Below are positions 1-11,833 of a stretch of 64,000 nt of DNA, one piece after another. The position numbers were made by a program, and so were the translations under genes. The first letter of the stretch is position 1; each line of letters starts with the position of its first letter. Under the pieces are notes generated by a model. That model was not told where the DNA came from, ran no database searches, and saw nothing but the letters and a program-made list of their open reading frames with translations. Origin of the DNA: Diphasiastrum complanatum (lineage: Eukaryota; Streptophyta; Lycopodiopsida; Lycopodiales; Lycopodiaceae); NCBI GenBank assembly GCA_029204225.1, contig CM055096.1:63145240-63209239 (forward strand), in the 5' to 3' direction.

Positions 1-277
1 TTAGCCTACTAGCACTTTAGCCCTACCTGCACTTTAGCCTACTAGCACTTTGGACCCTTGGAAGCATATGCTCAGGGATTATTCCATTTCTTCTAGTATA
101 AAAGCCATACCTTGGCTCACTTTTGCTCTCACTTGTAGTTAGTACTTTTGGAGAGTGTGGGGTCTGTCCACCTCTTCCTTAGCGCCACTGATGAGCTCTC
201 ACGAGCGAAACTAGTCTGGCTTTGCTATTGATCAGTACTTTCCCTTCATTTGTGTGCAAAAGTGTCTCTTCTCTCTA

Positions 278-309
<32 letters not shown>

Positions 310-430
310 CGCTTCCTCTCACTCGCTTTACATGTGATTAAGATCTGTCATGATCCGTCTCTCTTTAGTTTACTACTCTGATTCGTTCATTGTATCGTTT
401 ATCTTCTTCTCTACTGCTACATATTTCTCT
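1..430 (+). mobile_element. LTR-like fragment with TATA box
   Basis: This non-coding stretch looks like part of a retrotransposon LTR. The first 51 bases carry an 18-bp direct repeat (1-18 and 34-51), a TATAAAA box lies near 98, and a pyrimidine-rich, CT-repeat tail follows. No partner LTR, primer-binding site or polypurine tract is visible in the window, so the assignment rests on composition and layout only. It could equally be an ordinary promoter fragment. Confidence 0.3.
282..310. repeat. (CT)n microsatellite
   Basis: A nearly pure CT dinucleotide run in a pyrimidine-rich stretch. Confidence 0.8.
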
Positions 431-439
431 TAGTTGCTT

Positions 440-653
<214 letters not shown>

Positions 654-727
654 CATTATGCAAGTGTGTTTTCAGGTTCTTAACAGGTTGAGGAACATTC
701 TCATGTGAAGTGATCTTAGATCTACAT

Positions 728-1210
728 CTAAACACCAAGATTTGACAAGATAGTGAAGCTCGGCCACCTATTGCACAAGAAATTGTCACACAACAAAGCT
801 TGATCCCAAAATGGTTTGTCAAGATTAGCACTTGACCTCATAGCTTTAGCACTATCACATAAAGTCCTATTCTTCCTTTCAGCCACTCCATTTTGTTGTG
901 GGGTCCTTGATATTGTATACTCCCTCTTGATCCCATGCTCATCAAAAAAGGCCTTGAACCTGTTAGATATGTACTCACCACCATTGTCACCTCTCAAGCA
1001 CTTGATCTTTGTGGAAAATGGGTTATCCCTTGCATTTTTGAACTTGATGCGCTGGACCCCCGGCGATAACTTCTGGACTGTAATAGGTGATCTGCCCTTG
1101 TTGTATGGGTTAATCCAGAACCTTCAAGACCTGAGGGGGATGGAAAACGTGTTGCCATTGTGAACTGTAGCTGCCATTTTCTTGGGGAGTCCGCTGCCAA
1201 AAAACCAAAA
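728..1210 (-). pseudogene. Ty1/copia integrase fragment
   Basis: On the minus strand 728-997 encodes part of a copia-type integrase core: RGDNGGEY, containing the second catalytic Asp, then TPQQNGVAERKNRT, the usual region around the catalytic Glu. Weaker sequence up to about 1210 may be the preceding protease/integrase linker, in broken frames. There is no reverse transcriptase, LTR or other part of this element next to it. It directly adjoins the telomere-type array. A dead fragment. Confidence 0.8.
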
Positions 1211-1321
1211 GCTTTGGCTGTTGTCTAGCGTTGTGGAGGAAGTGGCTGGGTGGCCGAAGTCTGGCCTGTCAGCGCGTGGGGGTGGGGCGATCCCATACCC
1301 GGATCCTCTCTCCCACGCGCG

Positions 1322-1323
<2 letters not shown>

Positions 1324-1398
<75 letters not shown>
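1324..1398. repeat. (TC)n microsatellite
   Basis: About 37 uninterrupted TC dinucleotides. They create long Ser-Leu or Arg-Glu runs in open frames on both strands, which are not evidence of a gene. Confidence 0.95.
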
Positions 1399-1399
<1 letters not shown>

Positions 1400-1400
<1 letters not shown>

Positions 1401-3750
1401 GAGGCAGCTATGGCAGATTTTCTGTCCTGCTAGCAGACCGAGAGGGCCAGGCCTCAGGTGAGGTGGGACGAGTGAGAGAAAAAAAGGGGGGGAGGGCACG
1501 TATTTGGCATGCATGGAATTTTTTTGAGATCGGCATCCAAAAATTGGTTTTTGGTTGTTTATGGGCAGTGGGCTACGTTTTGCTTTATCACCGGATATGG
1601 GTATTCCATGACCAGCATATTTGGTGGAGTGGAAAAAACTTAGTTTTGTGGTTTTATGGGGTTCGTGGTGTGTCCCATGCACTCATTGTGAACCGGTTTG
1701 GTGCACGGTCTTCACCTGGTTCACGCTTGAGATTGGGGTTATTGGCAAGTTTCGCCGATACAGAACCACCATTGCTTGGTAATGAAACCTCATCACCTAT
1801 TCGAAGGATGGAAAGTCCTAGAATGTGTTCGTCTGTATTGCTGGTGATTATGAGCGGGCATAACTCAAAGTCCACCAGAGCAATGATAGCGGATGGAATA
1901 GTGATGTTCTATTAACTAGAAACTTGGTTGGGAAACAAGTTGTTTGTTTTCTTGTTTGATTTTGTTTTTTCCCTTATCCTGCAAAAGGATTTGTGCAGTT
2001 ACTGTATGGACTTCATTTTTTGTGCAATTGAGTGGCCTTCGTGCGTATGAAAGTTGTATTAGAGTTTGAACTGCAAGTTATTAGTAACAACTAATTAACT
2101 AAGTGCAATTCAATGACTGTATTACAATTTGTGCGCTGGTATGGGTCTGGACACAAAACAAATTTTTTCGGTCCTCTTGTTTCTAGAAGGGACAACTTCC
2201 TTTGAGTGAGGGAAATTCCTTGGAGACAGGCAAAAAAGAGGCTAAATTCCTTGTGGAATTTCTATTGTCCGAAGTGAATATTTGTTTTTCAATTGCTTTT
2301 TTGGGTAATCGTGACTAGGGTCCAAACTTTCACAAAAATTGACCAAGATACCTGTCAAAAAGGCCCAAGCTTTAGAATAAATTTAAGTCCAAATGAATGA
2401 GGTGAAAACAGAACAATAGAACCGTAAATTCTCTTTTGAATGGATCTTGCTTTCCGCTTGTTCTTTCCAATTTCTAAATCTGTCAACTTAAAGGATTTTT
2501 GAGTCACTAACAAATTCGGAAAAGTGGGAAAGAGACGTAAGTTGGAATTTGTACTATGAAGTTGGAATTTAGTAATTCCTGGAAACTTGACATAGTACCG
2601 GTAAATGGATTCTTAAGCTACCTGAATCATTTATTGAATCTTGAGATTGTGAGTGAATCTCTGAAGATTTTGTGAGTTCCAATGAAATCAATTGATTTTT
2701 GGATTGTTGATCGGAAAGTGGACGATCATCTTGGAGGAAGAACCTGTGGTATGGGACGCAGGCGATTCCAAAGAGATGATTTGAAACTAACTGATCAGTG
2801 TGACCATAGTAAAGCTTGTATGACTTGAGAGATGCCAATTGCTATGGGTCGCAAGAGGGTTTTTTTTGTAGGAATTGTTGAGGTATTGGTCATGACCTCT
2901 TTGTGGATATCTCAAATCGCAAAATAGGGAACCCTGAGTGCTATCTTATATATTTGAAAATTTCTTTTTTTTGAATCTAACAACCCGATTTTATGTAATT
3001 CCTTGGAAGGTGAAGTATCTACCTGAGTTCCTTGGATGATAGTGCATGGAAGGTTAAATAATTTTCCATAGACTAACAATGGTATTCATGGATAACTAAT
3101 TGGGAACAATTCATTGATCCATGTGCGAATCCTTTTCTGATCTATTCAAGTCGGTTTCCCAAGAGGTAATGGTTTCTATTATCAAAGAAGAATACCTTTG
3201 GATAAGTTGTTATGCTAGTATGTTGGGTCATTAACTGTCTTGGAGTCAGTTGATGCAACATTTGCTATCGACTTGTCCGGTTCAGTGGATCTTCAGTAAG
3301 ACTTCTCCTAGACTGTATCTGGTGTGATATGACTTTTTTTAGAAACTTGTGGAGTTTCCTGTTAAAAGGGGGAGAAGTAATTGATAGGAAGTTGCCTGGG
3401 GAAAAACATCTATATTATTGATTCTAGATTGAATCCGTAATGTATATAGATGAAGGACTTGATTTTGAATTAGAATTGATAGGATATTATGGATGCTGTT
3501 GGAATATTCTAAGGATTGTTAAGAAATCCAGTTAGAAGATATATGGGAAAATTTCTTAAGTAATTCTTGTATGAATAGGAAGTCACTAACTATGAACTAG
3601 TCAGGTTGGTATTAGGTGATCCTATTACAAGAAAGGATTGTTTAGGTGGTTCCTTGTTGGTTTGATCAACTTGAGTTGTGAGAACTAAGAGTTGATGCAA
3701 AGAAAGAATTTTTTGGCAAATGATATGTTGTTTTGGGAATAAATATTTGA
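1400..3750. other. Unassigned intergenic sequence
   Basis: No recognisable coding region, RNA gene or clear repeat was found. The open frame reaching 1915 on the plus strand exists because of the TC run and has no recognisable downstream domain. The right part (after about 2900) may be further-decayed chromovirus sequence leading into the integrase remnant at 3760, but I could not identify motifs there. Confidence 0.5.
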
Positions 3751-3759
3751 TTGAGATTT

Positions 3760-5557
3760 TGGTTTCTCATACAAGGAAAAAGCACTTTTTGAGAGATAGT
3801 CTTTCTCATGATAACTGGGTTACAGGATTCTCAGTTAGGCATCTAATATATACAGATTGGGTATGATCTGTGGAGATATGCTATGTAATGATTCATAGTG
3901 GGATCATGTGTTTTCGCGCAAATTCTTAATCCTGTGAATTCACTATGAGATCATTGGACTGAGTTTATTTGCATGCATAAACTAGTCAGGAAACATAGAC
4001 ATTGTTGAGAAGTGTCTTATGACAATTTCTCTCTTGGTGCATAGATTTGGTACGGAGGATTTCTTTTGGCCAAAGTTAATACCTTTCATAGAATCTTATG
4101 TGTTGAATTGATAACAGTGCCAGTGGAGTAATGCTGATTGCGTGAAGGCTGGTAGACTGTTGCATCCATTAGATAATCCTATTAAATGATGGGATAGTAT
4201 CTTGATGGATTTTGTAGTTGGTTTACTGTGTACGAATGAACAAGAATAGTGCAATTTGGGTCATAGTTGACCGGTCAACTAAATTGGTTATGTTTATTCC
4301 AGTATAGACTATAGTGTAAGCGTTTGAGTTATTGGAGAAGTCTACAAAAAATCTTTATCTATTGATATTGTACATAAGTTGTATTGCTTGTAAGTCATAG
4401 CCATTATGAGTTATTTTGTGACTCAGGTAATGGGTGATTTACATAAGATATGTAGAAACTTTTGGTTCTAATTATTTTTGTTTGAAAATAAATTGTCCTG
4501 GAAACTCAATTGGAGTTGGATAATTGGTGGAACCAAAAGCCCATGGCTTCTTAAATGAAGTTAATTGATCTTAAGTTATTTTAGATCAGAACTTAAGAGT
4601 ATTGAGATCTAGATGTATTCTGCATGGAACTTTGACTTATTGACATTGTATAGAGAGTAGGTTCACATAAATCGGGAACTTTTCTAGTGGAAAGGATTTT
4701 TGTGGAGCAACTCTCATGTCTTTAAGAGTAGTTACATTCACGTTCTCTTATTTTCAAGTATAGAATAAGAATCCGGTGAATAATGATTGACGAATCATAG
4801 TTCAAGTTCCAGTCTATATTTGACTTTCAAGAGAGGGTAATGTGACTGGTAAGGTTGGATGATTTGTGCATCAGTCTCCTTATGGCAATCTCGTTGGATA
4901 AGATATCTTCCATTGATTGAGTTATTAAGTATTTGGCTATTATATATAGTGCGTTTATGCTTATGTATGGATTTCAACCTAGATCTCTGATAACGGTTGA
5001 AACTGAGTCGATTAAAGTTCAGAAAGTAGTGGATTTCTTGTGTGAAATGCAATAAATGTTACAGTTAGCACATGAAAATGTTCTAAGTGCCCAGGATCGG
5101 GTAAGACATTCTGCTAATATGAAAAGATCGCCTCGAGAGTTTCAAGTTGGAGATTGGGTGTATCTTAGAATTCTGAAGGATTCTAAGGTAATGAGTACTG
5201 GGAAACATTACAAGTTGTCTGCTCGTTATTGTGGACCATATTGTATCTTGAATAATCTTTTACCAGATAGGATTACAAGAGGGAATCAAGTCTCATTCCA
5301 TGTTCCATGTTAATCGTCTAGAGATGAGTTCACATGTGAGGGATTACCTTGGTTCTGGTAAAAGTCTAGATTCATTTGAAGACTTATCTGAGAGGATTCC
5401 TTTAGAACCCGAAAAGATTCTTGATACAAGATCCAAGCGATTACGAAATCGGGATGTTATTGAGCATCTGGTTCATTGGAAAGGATATTCTGATGATGAG
5501 GATTCTTGGAAATCAGAAGGTAATCTAAGAAAGAGTTTCCCGGACTTTGAGTTCTGA
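3760..5557 (+). pseudogene. Decayed Ty3/gypsy chromovirus integrase and chromodomain
   Basis: Degenerate plus-strand integrase is readable in pieces. About 4150-4320 gives the LLHPLDNP...ILMDFVVGL and WVIVDRSTK segments typical of gypsy integrase cores. 5056-5313 gives the post-core region with VGDWVYLRI and KLSARYCGPY. After a frameshift, 5300-5557 gives a C-terminal chromodomain with EPEKILDTR and HLVHWKGYSDDEDSW. Chromodomains in these integrases bind modified histones and direct insertion into heterochromatin. The reading frame is broken many times, so the element is dead. It is followed directly by a polypurine tract and LTR. Confidence 0.85.
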
Positions 5558-5568
5558 GGACAAAACTA

Positions 5569-5585
5569 AAATAAGGGGGGAGGTA
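5569..5585 (+). other. Polypurine tract of chromovirus
   Basis: The purine-rich AATAAGGGGGGAGG stretch sits between the end of the chromodomain frame and the TG of the 3' LTR. This is the plus-strand DNA priming site. Equivalent tracts precede the related LTRs at 26995 and 39681. Confidence 0.75.
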
Positions 5586-6098
5586 TGTTACGGCCCTAAT
5601 GGGGGGTTTGTACCATTAGGGGGCTACCTTAGATGTAGGGGCCAGGCCTAATTTGGGTAATAGCTAAGTAGGACCTTAGGCTATGCCTGCATGCAGTATA
5701 GGCATGTGTGTTGCATCCTAGTATGGGATAGGATGTACATGCACTGTGTCTATGCATGGGTCTTTGCTATTATGAGTTAGGGGTACCTACATGCAGTGGA
5801 CATGCATGGGAGTTAGGCATGATCAGTTAGTGTACTTCCATGTGGATTCAGTGCATGGGCAGGTGGGGTTGGCTATATCTCTATATATACTCTCACCAGT
5901 GTCTATGAGGATCATGGAAGAGTCTGCGACCATTATGCTGTCAGTCTGTGAAGCGCTCTTCCTGTGGCTTGCCTTTCTCCTTGATTGCTCAGGGGCTAGA
6001 TCGGATGGTCTAGGTTTGGTTGGGACGGTTTCGTCTACTGCAATCCTCTCTTTGATGTTCTAGGAAGCTCTATCTCGATTGGGAGTCCTGGGGGACGT
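5586..6098 (+). mobile_element. Chromovirus 3' LTR (partial)
   Basis: It starts TGTTACGGCC right after the polypurine tract. It has a TATATATA-type promoter near 5880 and the block GGGGCTAGATC followed by GGTTGG near 5990, which recurs in the LTRs at 26995-27460 and 39681-40140. The right end is not defined: at about 6098 the sequence switches to the post-integrase region of a second element, with a short GGGGA shared at the junction. Confidence 0.75.
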
Positions 6099-6541
6099 TT
6101 TACCGACATTATGCTAAATCTGAAATAATCGCATCGAGACTTTCAAATGGGGGTGTATTGAAAAATCTTGAAGGATTCTAGTGTAATGCATACCAACAAG
6201 CATTACAAATTGTCCCCTAGTTATAAAGAGGACCGTATCAGATCTTGAAAAAGATCATATCCTTAGCTTACCAATTGGACCTCCCAAAAGAAACTCAAGT
6301 GCATCCTAAGAGTCTACGTGAAGAAAAGCATATTGGTTATGGAAACCAATTGGATTTGTTGGATGAATCATCGAGTGTGTCTCGACTTGAACCCGAAAAG
6401 ATCTTGGATACAAGAACTAAATTTTTGAGAATTCATATAGCTACCGAGCATCTAGTTTTATGGAAGGGTTGCACAGACGATGATGATTCCAAGGAACATG
6501 AAGGGAGCTTAATGAAGAACTTCCCTAGTTTTAAGTTCTGA
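6099..6541 (+). pseudogene. Second chromovirus fragment with chromodomain
   Basis: Plus-strand remnant of a related chromovirus. 6105-6245 matches the post-integrase stretch at 39185-39340 by eye. 6245-6541 encodes a chromodomain-like tail with EPEKILDTRTK, HLVLWKG and a final NFPSFKF. The second tryptophan normally found in DDSW is absent: the frame reads DDDDSKEHEG. The element lacks everything upstream, so it is a 3' fragment. A purine-rich tract follows at 6556-6571. Confidence 0.8.
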
Positions 6542-6663
6542 GGACATAACTTGAATAAGGGAGGAAGAAAAATAAATAAATCACAAGTCCATATTGCAAG
6601 TACTTAGTAAGAGCCACCTACCCCCACCTAACTTTTAGAAATAGAAGATTTCCAAATATCTAA

Positions 6664-6790
6664 TGTCATGCCCACGATTGGTCTCGAGTAGCGTGTCCAC
6701 GCTAGGAATCAGAAGATCGACAACCCATAAGTTAACTGTGACTATAAGAGAATTGGGGCCCTTTGTTAGGTATTTTTCCGACAGGGGATT
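6664..6790 (+). mobile_element. Chromovirus LTR start
   Basis: TGTCATGCCCACGATTGGTC and the following ~120 bases match the LTR beginning at 39681. Here about 92 extra bases separate the polypurine tract (6556-6571) from the LTR start, whereas at 39681 the LTR follows directly, so a small insertion has occurred. Similarity fades after about 6785, so the right end is unknown. Confidence 0.65.
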
Positions 6791-8880
6791 GGTCCCGCCA
6801 GAAAGCCCCAACGAGTAAAAGGGCCCACACTGCCCTTACGCAAGTGACTAGGGTCTATTACCGCTTCCAACCCTGGGGGTCATCCTAATCACCCCATACT
6901 CCCCAATCAATGAGAGTTTTCTAGGCTCTCAAAAGTATGATTGCAAGGAGATCGACTATTGAATCGTCAAATTTCTTTGCGTCATTCTATGAGGTCAGTA
7001 GAGTATAAAACATCTTAAAAACCTAGTACTGACTGAACCTTTAGACATGACATATAATGATTCAGAAGAGTACTAAAATGGTTACGTCTCTTATTCGTTC
7101 GTAGTTGAGGATAGGTAAAATAAGCGGTTCACGAGATCTAAGGATCTCCCCTAGATGTTTAGCACCAAGGATTGACACAATCCAATGAATGTAAGCAATT
7201 TTTCGCCAATAAGTATTGTAATACTCAAGTATGGTAATTGTGCATAGGGAATATTTCGATTTTCTTAAAATAAGAAAAATTTTCTCTTCGTAAAAACATC
7301 TAAATTTTTAAGAAATGAAAATGTTCGCTCTTGATAAAACGAAAGAGACTATACATGTTGATAATCAGATTGCATGTACATTAATTCACACGATACTGGA
7401 AAGTATAGAAGTGAAGTACTTACCATAAAAGTGTTGAGTCACCGACTGCTTGAATAGGGAAATCTCAGTCACGGGTTGTGGTTGTAGAGCTGCTATCACT
7501 CAGGAGTACGGATAATAGTTCACAGATAAGTGGTAGAATTCCATATGGAACTGCATCATGGCTTGGAGCTGGGCCATAAGCAGGCAGCAAGCCTATATAG
7601 CCATTGTAAGTAGGAGGTGTGATTTAGTACCCTGATAAGTCCAGCTGCAGCGAGGCAACTCTTCTTTGCTTCTGACTCAGTTAGCCACAACACTCAGCTT
7701 TAATGATTTTGAGGCAATGATGATTCTTTTGACAACATTGGAGATCCGTAGACTAGTTAGAGGCAGCGGTGGTCTGAGCTCCAGAGTGGGTAGTCTTGGT
7801 ATCTTAGAATTAATCCACCACAACAGACCTCAGAAAGCAGTTCTCAATCTGTTAGTTAGAGTCCAGCACTCAACCGTGTTGAAGGAACTCAAGTAACATA
7901 TACTCAGAAAGTTCTGTCAGAATTAAACATCGATGGAGCTCTGAACTATACTCATCATCCTCAACCAGCGCCCAAATAGCATGCATGAGAAACTTTCAAC
8001 AGTGATGGTGCACTGGAGGTGTCTTTTACTTTGGTTGCAGGTCTGCGATGGTGCTAGATGAAGTAACAAAGACTGTAGCAGAGAATTTTCTTTTTGATGC
8101 TAGAATAAGCATACATGTGTAGCGCTCTCTGTTCAGCAGTTAAACATCAAAATTCCGTTCTTGATCAGATGTAGGTAGGGAGAATTGCTTTTCCATCTTT
8201 TCAGTGGCAATTAATTGGAAACACATGATGGAGAACTTCAAATATGCGATAAGCAGTTGTAGAAAACGATCTCAAATTTGATGTGGTGCTTTCCAACACC
8301 CAAAATCAATTGTTGCATCAGATATCAATGTACAATAGCGATCGTTGATTGAAGTTGTCTTCAGAGTTGATAGGTGTTGAACGTTGTCTTCTAGATGGTC
8401 ATCTCGATCTTTTCTACTATGAAATATCTTTGTTGACAGATGTCCTGACAATCATCATTGCCTGCTCACGGACCTCCATCGCTAGAAAGTGTGGATAAGT
8501 TGATTCATTATTGCATAGATTGGCCCTGGATCAGCGCTCTTTCAGCTATCCTCCATACTCTTGATCAGTATCCGTACGTGTTGAGTAGCTGCTATCTAAC
8601 TTGATGATGGTTAGTGAGTGAAATACGATAGTGACCTCCACGATCCAGATAGTTATGATAGCGATGGTCTCACTTCTTCATGATCAGCACTTATAGCAGT
8701 GAAGACCTCCACTTTGGCAGCAGTGATGGTCTAACTCTCATTTTCTGCTTTTAATGAAGCAAGAAAGAAGGAAAAAGCATACCTCACTCATTTGTCTCCT
8801 TTGAACTATGGATAAAGTGATGGAAAGTGTGCAAATTGTGCAAATTCAAAATTCCAGTAAAATTCTGGTAACGAACTAAT
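6790..8880. other. Unassigned sequence
   Basis: No gene, RNA or clear repeat recognised. A short open frame at 7666-7896 has no recognisable motif. The stretch separates the chromovirus fragments from the nested copia cluster. Confidence 0.45.
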
Positions 8881-8884
8881 AAAA

Positions 8885-9903
8885 ATATCTCGAACATTTC
8901 GCGAAAATTGTTCTGATCACGAATAATTTCTGCTCGAGAAGAATTCACGATCCAGTCAAGCTCTACAACGAAATGAAACGAAGCGAAACTAGACAAAAGA
9001 GAAGAATTCATGAAAAGATCAATCAGGCTCTACAATGAGACGAAACAAAATGAAACGAAACGAAACGAGATGAAACGAAGCGAAACGAAACGAAACTTGA
9101 ATGAGTACTAAGATTGATTTACGCTTGTAGCCAAGTGATCGCGAAGCGCAACGAAGCGAAAGCATTCGTGAACAAAATCAGTTCGTGTGGAATTCAGATA
9201 TGATTGTTGGGCACTGCCGGCTATATCATTCCTACAATTCTCCAGAATGTAGACAGATACTGCTGATCTACGTTATAGATTATTATAGCATTCAACAAAA
9301 TCAAACCAATGTGCAGAATTGAATAAACAAGTGAATCAGATACACAAATAGTAGCAGACAAATATTCATTCAAGATCATACAATCACTCAGAATAATATG
9401 CGCATAATAGCTACAATATTATCTATTGATCTTCTGATTTCAAGCACTGTGCGACAGATCCACATAGTGCATTGGTGTGAGAGAAATACAATTCTCTCAC
9501 AAATAATGTCTCGCTTACTAGCAGACTTTTGGACCTGCTGATCCTCTTACAAAATTGTCTCGCTCACAGGCGAACATGTATTTTGTATATTTTTGTCTTA
9601 CAATATTATGCATCAAGCAGAAAGTATATAGCTCACAAACTTTTTCGTGTCGCGTCGTGTAACTTCTAGATCAGAAAGATTAAACATCTACAACTAATCA
9701 AGAATTACAAGAGTGGTAGATTAGCCATGTTCTAGAGTACTTTTGATTATGTCATGATGTCTGATCAAATACTTGTACCCCTTGGTACTTGGTTGATCTT
9801 CTTGGTCGTTCATGGAGCAAGAATGATTTTGTGTCGCAAAACAATTTCGTGTCGTGTGTCAGGAAATTGTTCGCGAACATTTTTGTTTCGTGTGTCTTTT
9901 CTA
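8885..9903 (-). repeat. 3' LTR of outer copia element
   Basis: About 1.0 kb, matching 18513-19541 along its length by eye. It contains a degenerate GAAAC pentanucleotide tract near 9034-9098. Boundaries are approximate because clear TG/CA ends could not be fixed. Confidence 0.7.
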
Positions 9904-11828
9904 GCCCATACTTCAGCTTGTATACCCACTTGTATTTTACAGTCTTTCGCTTATCTGGTAATGGTTGCAACGTCCATACCTGGTTCTTCCTCATGAATTC
10001 CATCTTCTCATTCATGGCTTGGATTCATTTGTCCTTCCCTGGACATTCAATTGTTTCCTCGAATGTATGTGGTTCACCACTGAATCCTGAGAATGCTTCT
10101 GATGTAGAAGCTGAGCTGTCTGACACATATCTTGCTGGCACTTTTTGTTGTCTTGTCGACTTTCTAGGAGATCCTCCTGGAACTGCAATGCCTTTACCTT
10201 TATCTACTCTGCTAGGTCCGGAACCATTTTGGTTTACAGGTATCGTAGTAGTAGGCTATCTCTCAAAACTTTCTTCATCTGATTTGTCACTCGAATGCGA
10301 TGCAACTCGAACATCTTCATCTGAGTGTTCATCCTCTGCTCCCTTTGTCACAATTGGCAAATTATAGTACTGTCTTTCAAAAACTTCATAACTGATAGGA
10401 TCATCGTTGGCCATCATTCTGCTCTCATCAAATTTGACATCTCTGACTGTCTTCACTGTGTTTGTCTCTGGCATATAGACTCTGTAGTATGACGAATTAT
10501 TGTCATATCCCACAAGATATCCATGTTTAGATTTCTCATCAAGCTTCTTTCGAAGCTTATCAGGAATATGTACATAAGTTGCACAACAAAGATATAGATG
10601 TGAGTCAGATTGGGTTTTCTACCCCACCATAATTCATGTGTGTGTCGTGTGAGGAACACCAGACTTTCCTGTCTTGCTGAATGTAAACAGCTGTAGCTAC
10701 TGCTTCAGCCCATAGCACTCTTGGAGCTTTCGAGTAGGCCATCATGCATTTGGCAGCTTCCATTAGAGTCCTGATCTTTCTTTCTGCAACACCGTTGTGC
10801 TGCAGTGTGTAAGATGTAGTCCTTTTGTGAATGATACCACAATAAAGTGAAGCAGATCTAATCTGATCTGCTTCACTTTATTATTAGTGCATCTCTTTGT
10901 CCAATTCACATACTTTGTGAATTTGTCAAATGCTTCTGATTTATTGTGAATAAAATAGACTTTGGCAAATATATTGTAATCATCAATAAAGGTAATGTAA
11001 TATTTCGAGCCTCCTACTGAGATCACATTGAAAGGTCCACAGATGTCAGAATGCACTAACTCCAGAATCTTGGTCGTTCTTAGGAGTCCTTGACAAAGGG
11101 AGCTTGACATCCTACTCTTCAGACATGCATCACAGGTCGTCGAGCTGGTTGCATTCAAGATGCTCACCCCTATGATTGCTCCATGATGGCTTGCTTGATA
11201 TAGTGCCATTGAATTCATATGGCATAGTCTCCTGTGCCATAGAGTATATGGCGAATTATCATGAGTCTGATGCACTTGATCTGCAGGTAGGCGCACCTTC
11301 AAGTGATATAGATTGTCTTTTCTTCTACCTTGAGTGATCAGAGTACTGGTACTTGCATCAACAACGTTGCATGCTTCGTCTAAGAACGTTACACGCATCC
11401 TTGCATTAGCTATTCTTGCCACTGATAGCAAGTCCTACTGTAGTGTAGGCATGAACAGAACATCTTTGAGTCATCTGTCTCTGCCGTTTGTGTTGAGCCA
11501 CAATGAACCAATACCATTCACTTGATGTTTTGGTCCATCTCTAAGAACGATAAATCTTGATGGATCTGCACTCCGGAAATCAAACATGATTCATCTTGAT
11601 GTAACGAAGTGTGAGATAGCTCCTAAATCAAAGATTACCTCCTGTGTGTCAGGTGTTGACACTACACACATGTCTGCATAGATGTAGGCGGTCGAATTAC
11701 CATGATTCGATCTTTCTTTGCCCATCTTTGAGCTCTCTCGATCCTCAACATAGGACGAACTATTATTGTTTTCCTGTCTGCTTTGTGCAAAATTGTTTCT
11801 TGGGTTTAGGCGGCAGTCCGTGGCTGCA
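9904..11828 (-). pseudogene. Outer copia pol remnant (protease, integrase, start of RT)
   Basis: Reading on the minus strand: 11591-11833 carries the end of a gag zinc knuckle and a protease-like DLGAISHFV segment, in which the usual DSG is altered to DLG. 10763-11431 carries the pre-integrase finger (LWHRRLCHM, then CDACLKSRM) and the integrase start LVHSDICGP with IDDYN. 10256-10513 is the integrase/RT linker, and 9860-10015 holds the beginning of the reverse transcriptase (VWTLQPLPDK, KYKWVYKLKYG). The catalytic RT motif and RNase H are missing. Several stops and frameshifts make it non-functional. Confidence 0.85.
10851..10892. repeat. Perfect 18-bp hairpin inside copia integrase
   Basis: Two perfect 18-bp arms (10851-10868 and 10875-10892) around a 6-base loop. 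The hairpin sits where the integrase frame should encode the DNGGEF-type catalytic segment, which is not readable here. A local inverted duplication probably replaced it. Confidence 0.8.
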
Positions 11829-11833
11829 TGACC
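11829..11833. other. Target site duplication, left copy
   Basis: TGACC immediately before the 5' LTR of the inner copia element, matched by TGACC at 17582-17586. Five bases is the normal copia target duplication. Confidence 0.9.

Noticed and set aside
1250-1915. 221-codon open frame on the plus strand
   Set aside because: Its length depends on a 75-base TC repeat giving Ser-Leu runs; the rest has no recognisable domain.
9789-10367. 192-codon plus-strand open frame
   Set aside because: It is the antisense shadow of the minus-strand copia pol (integrase/RT linker and RT start).
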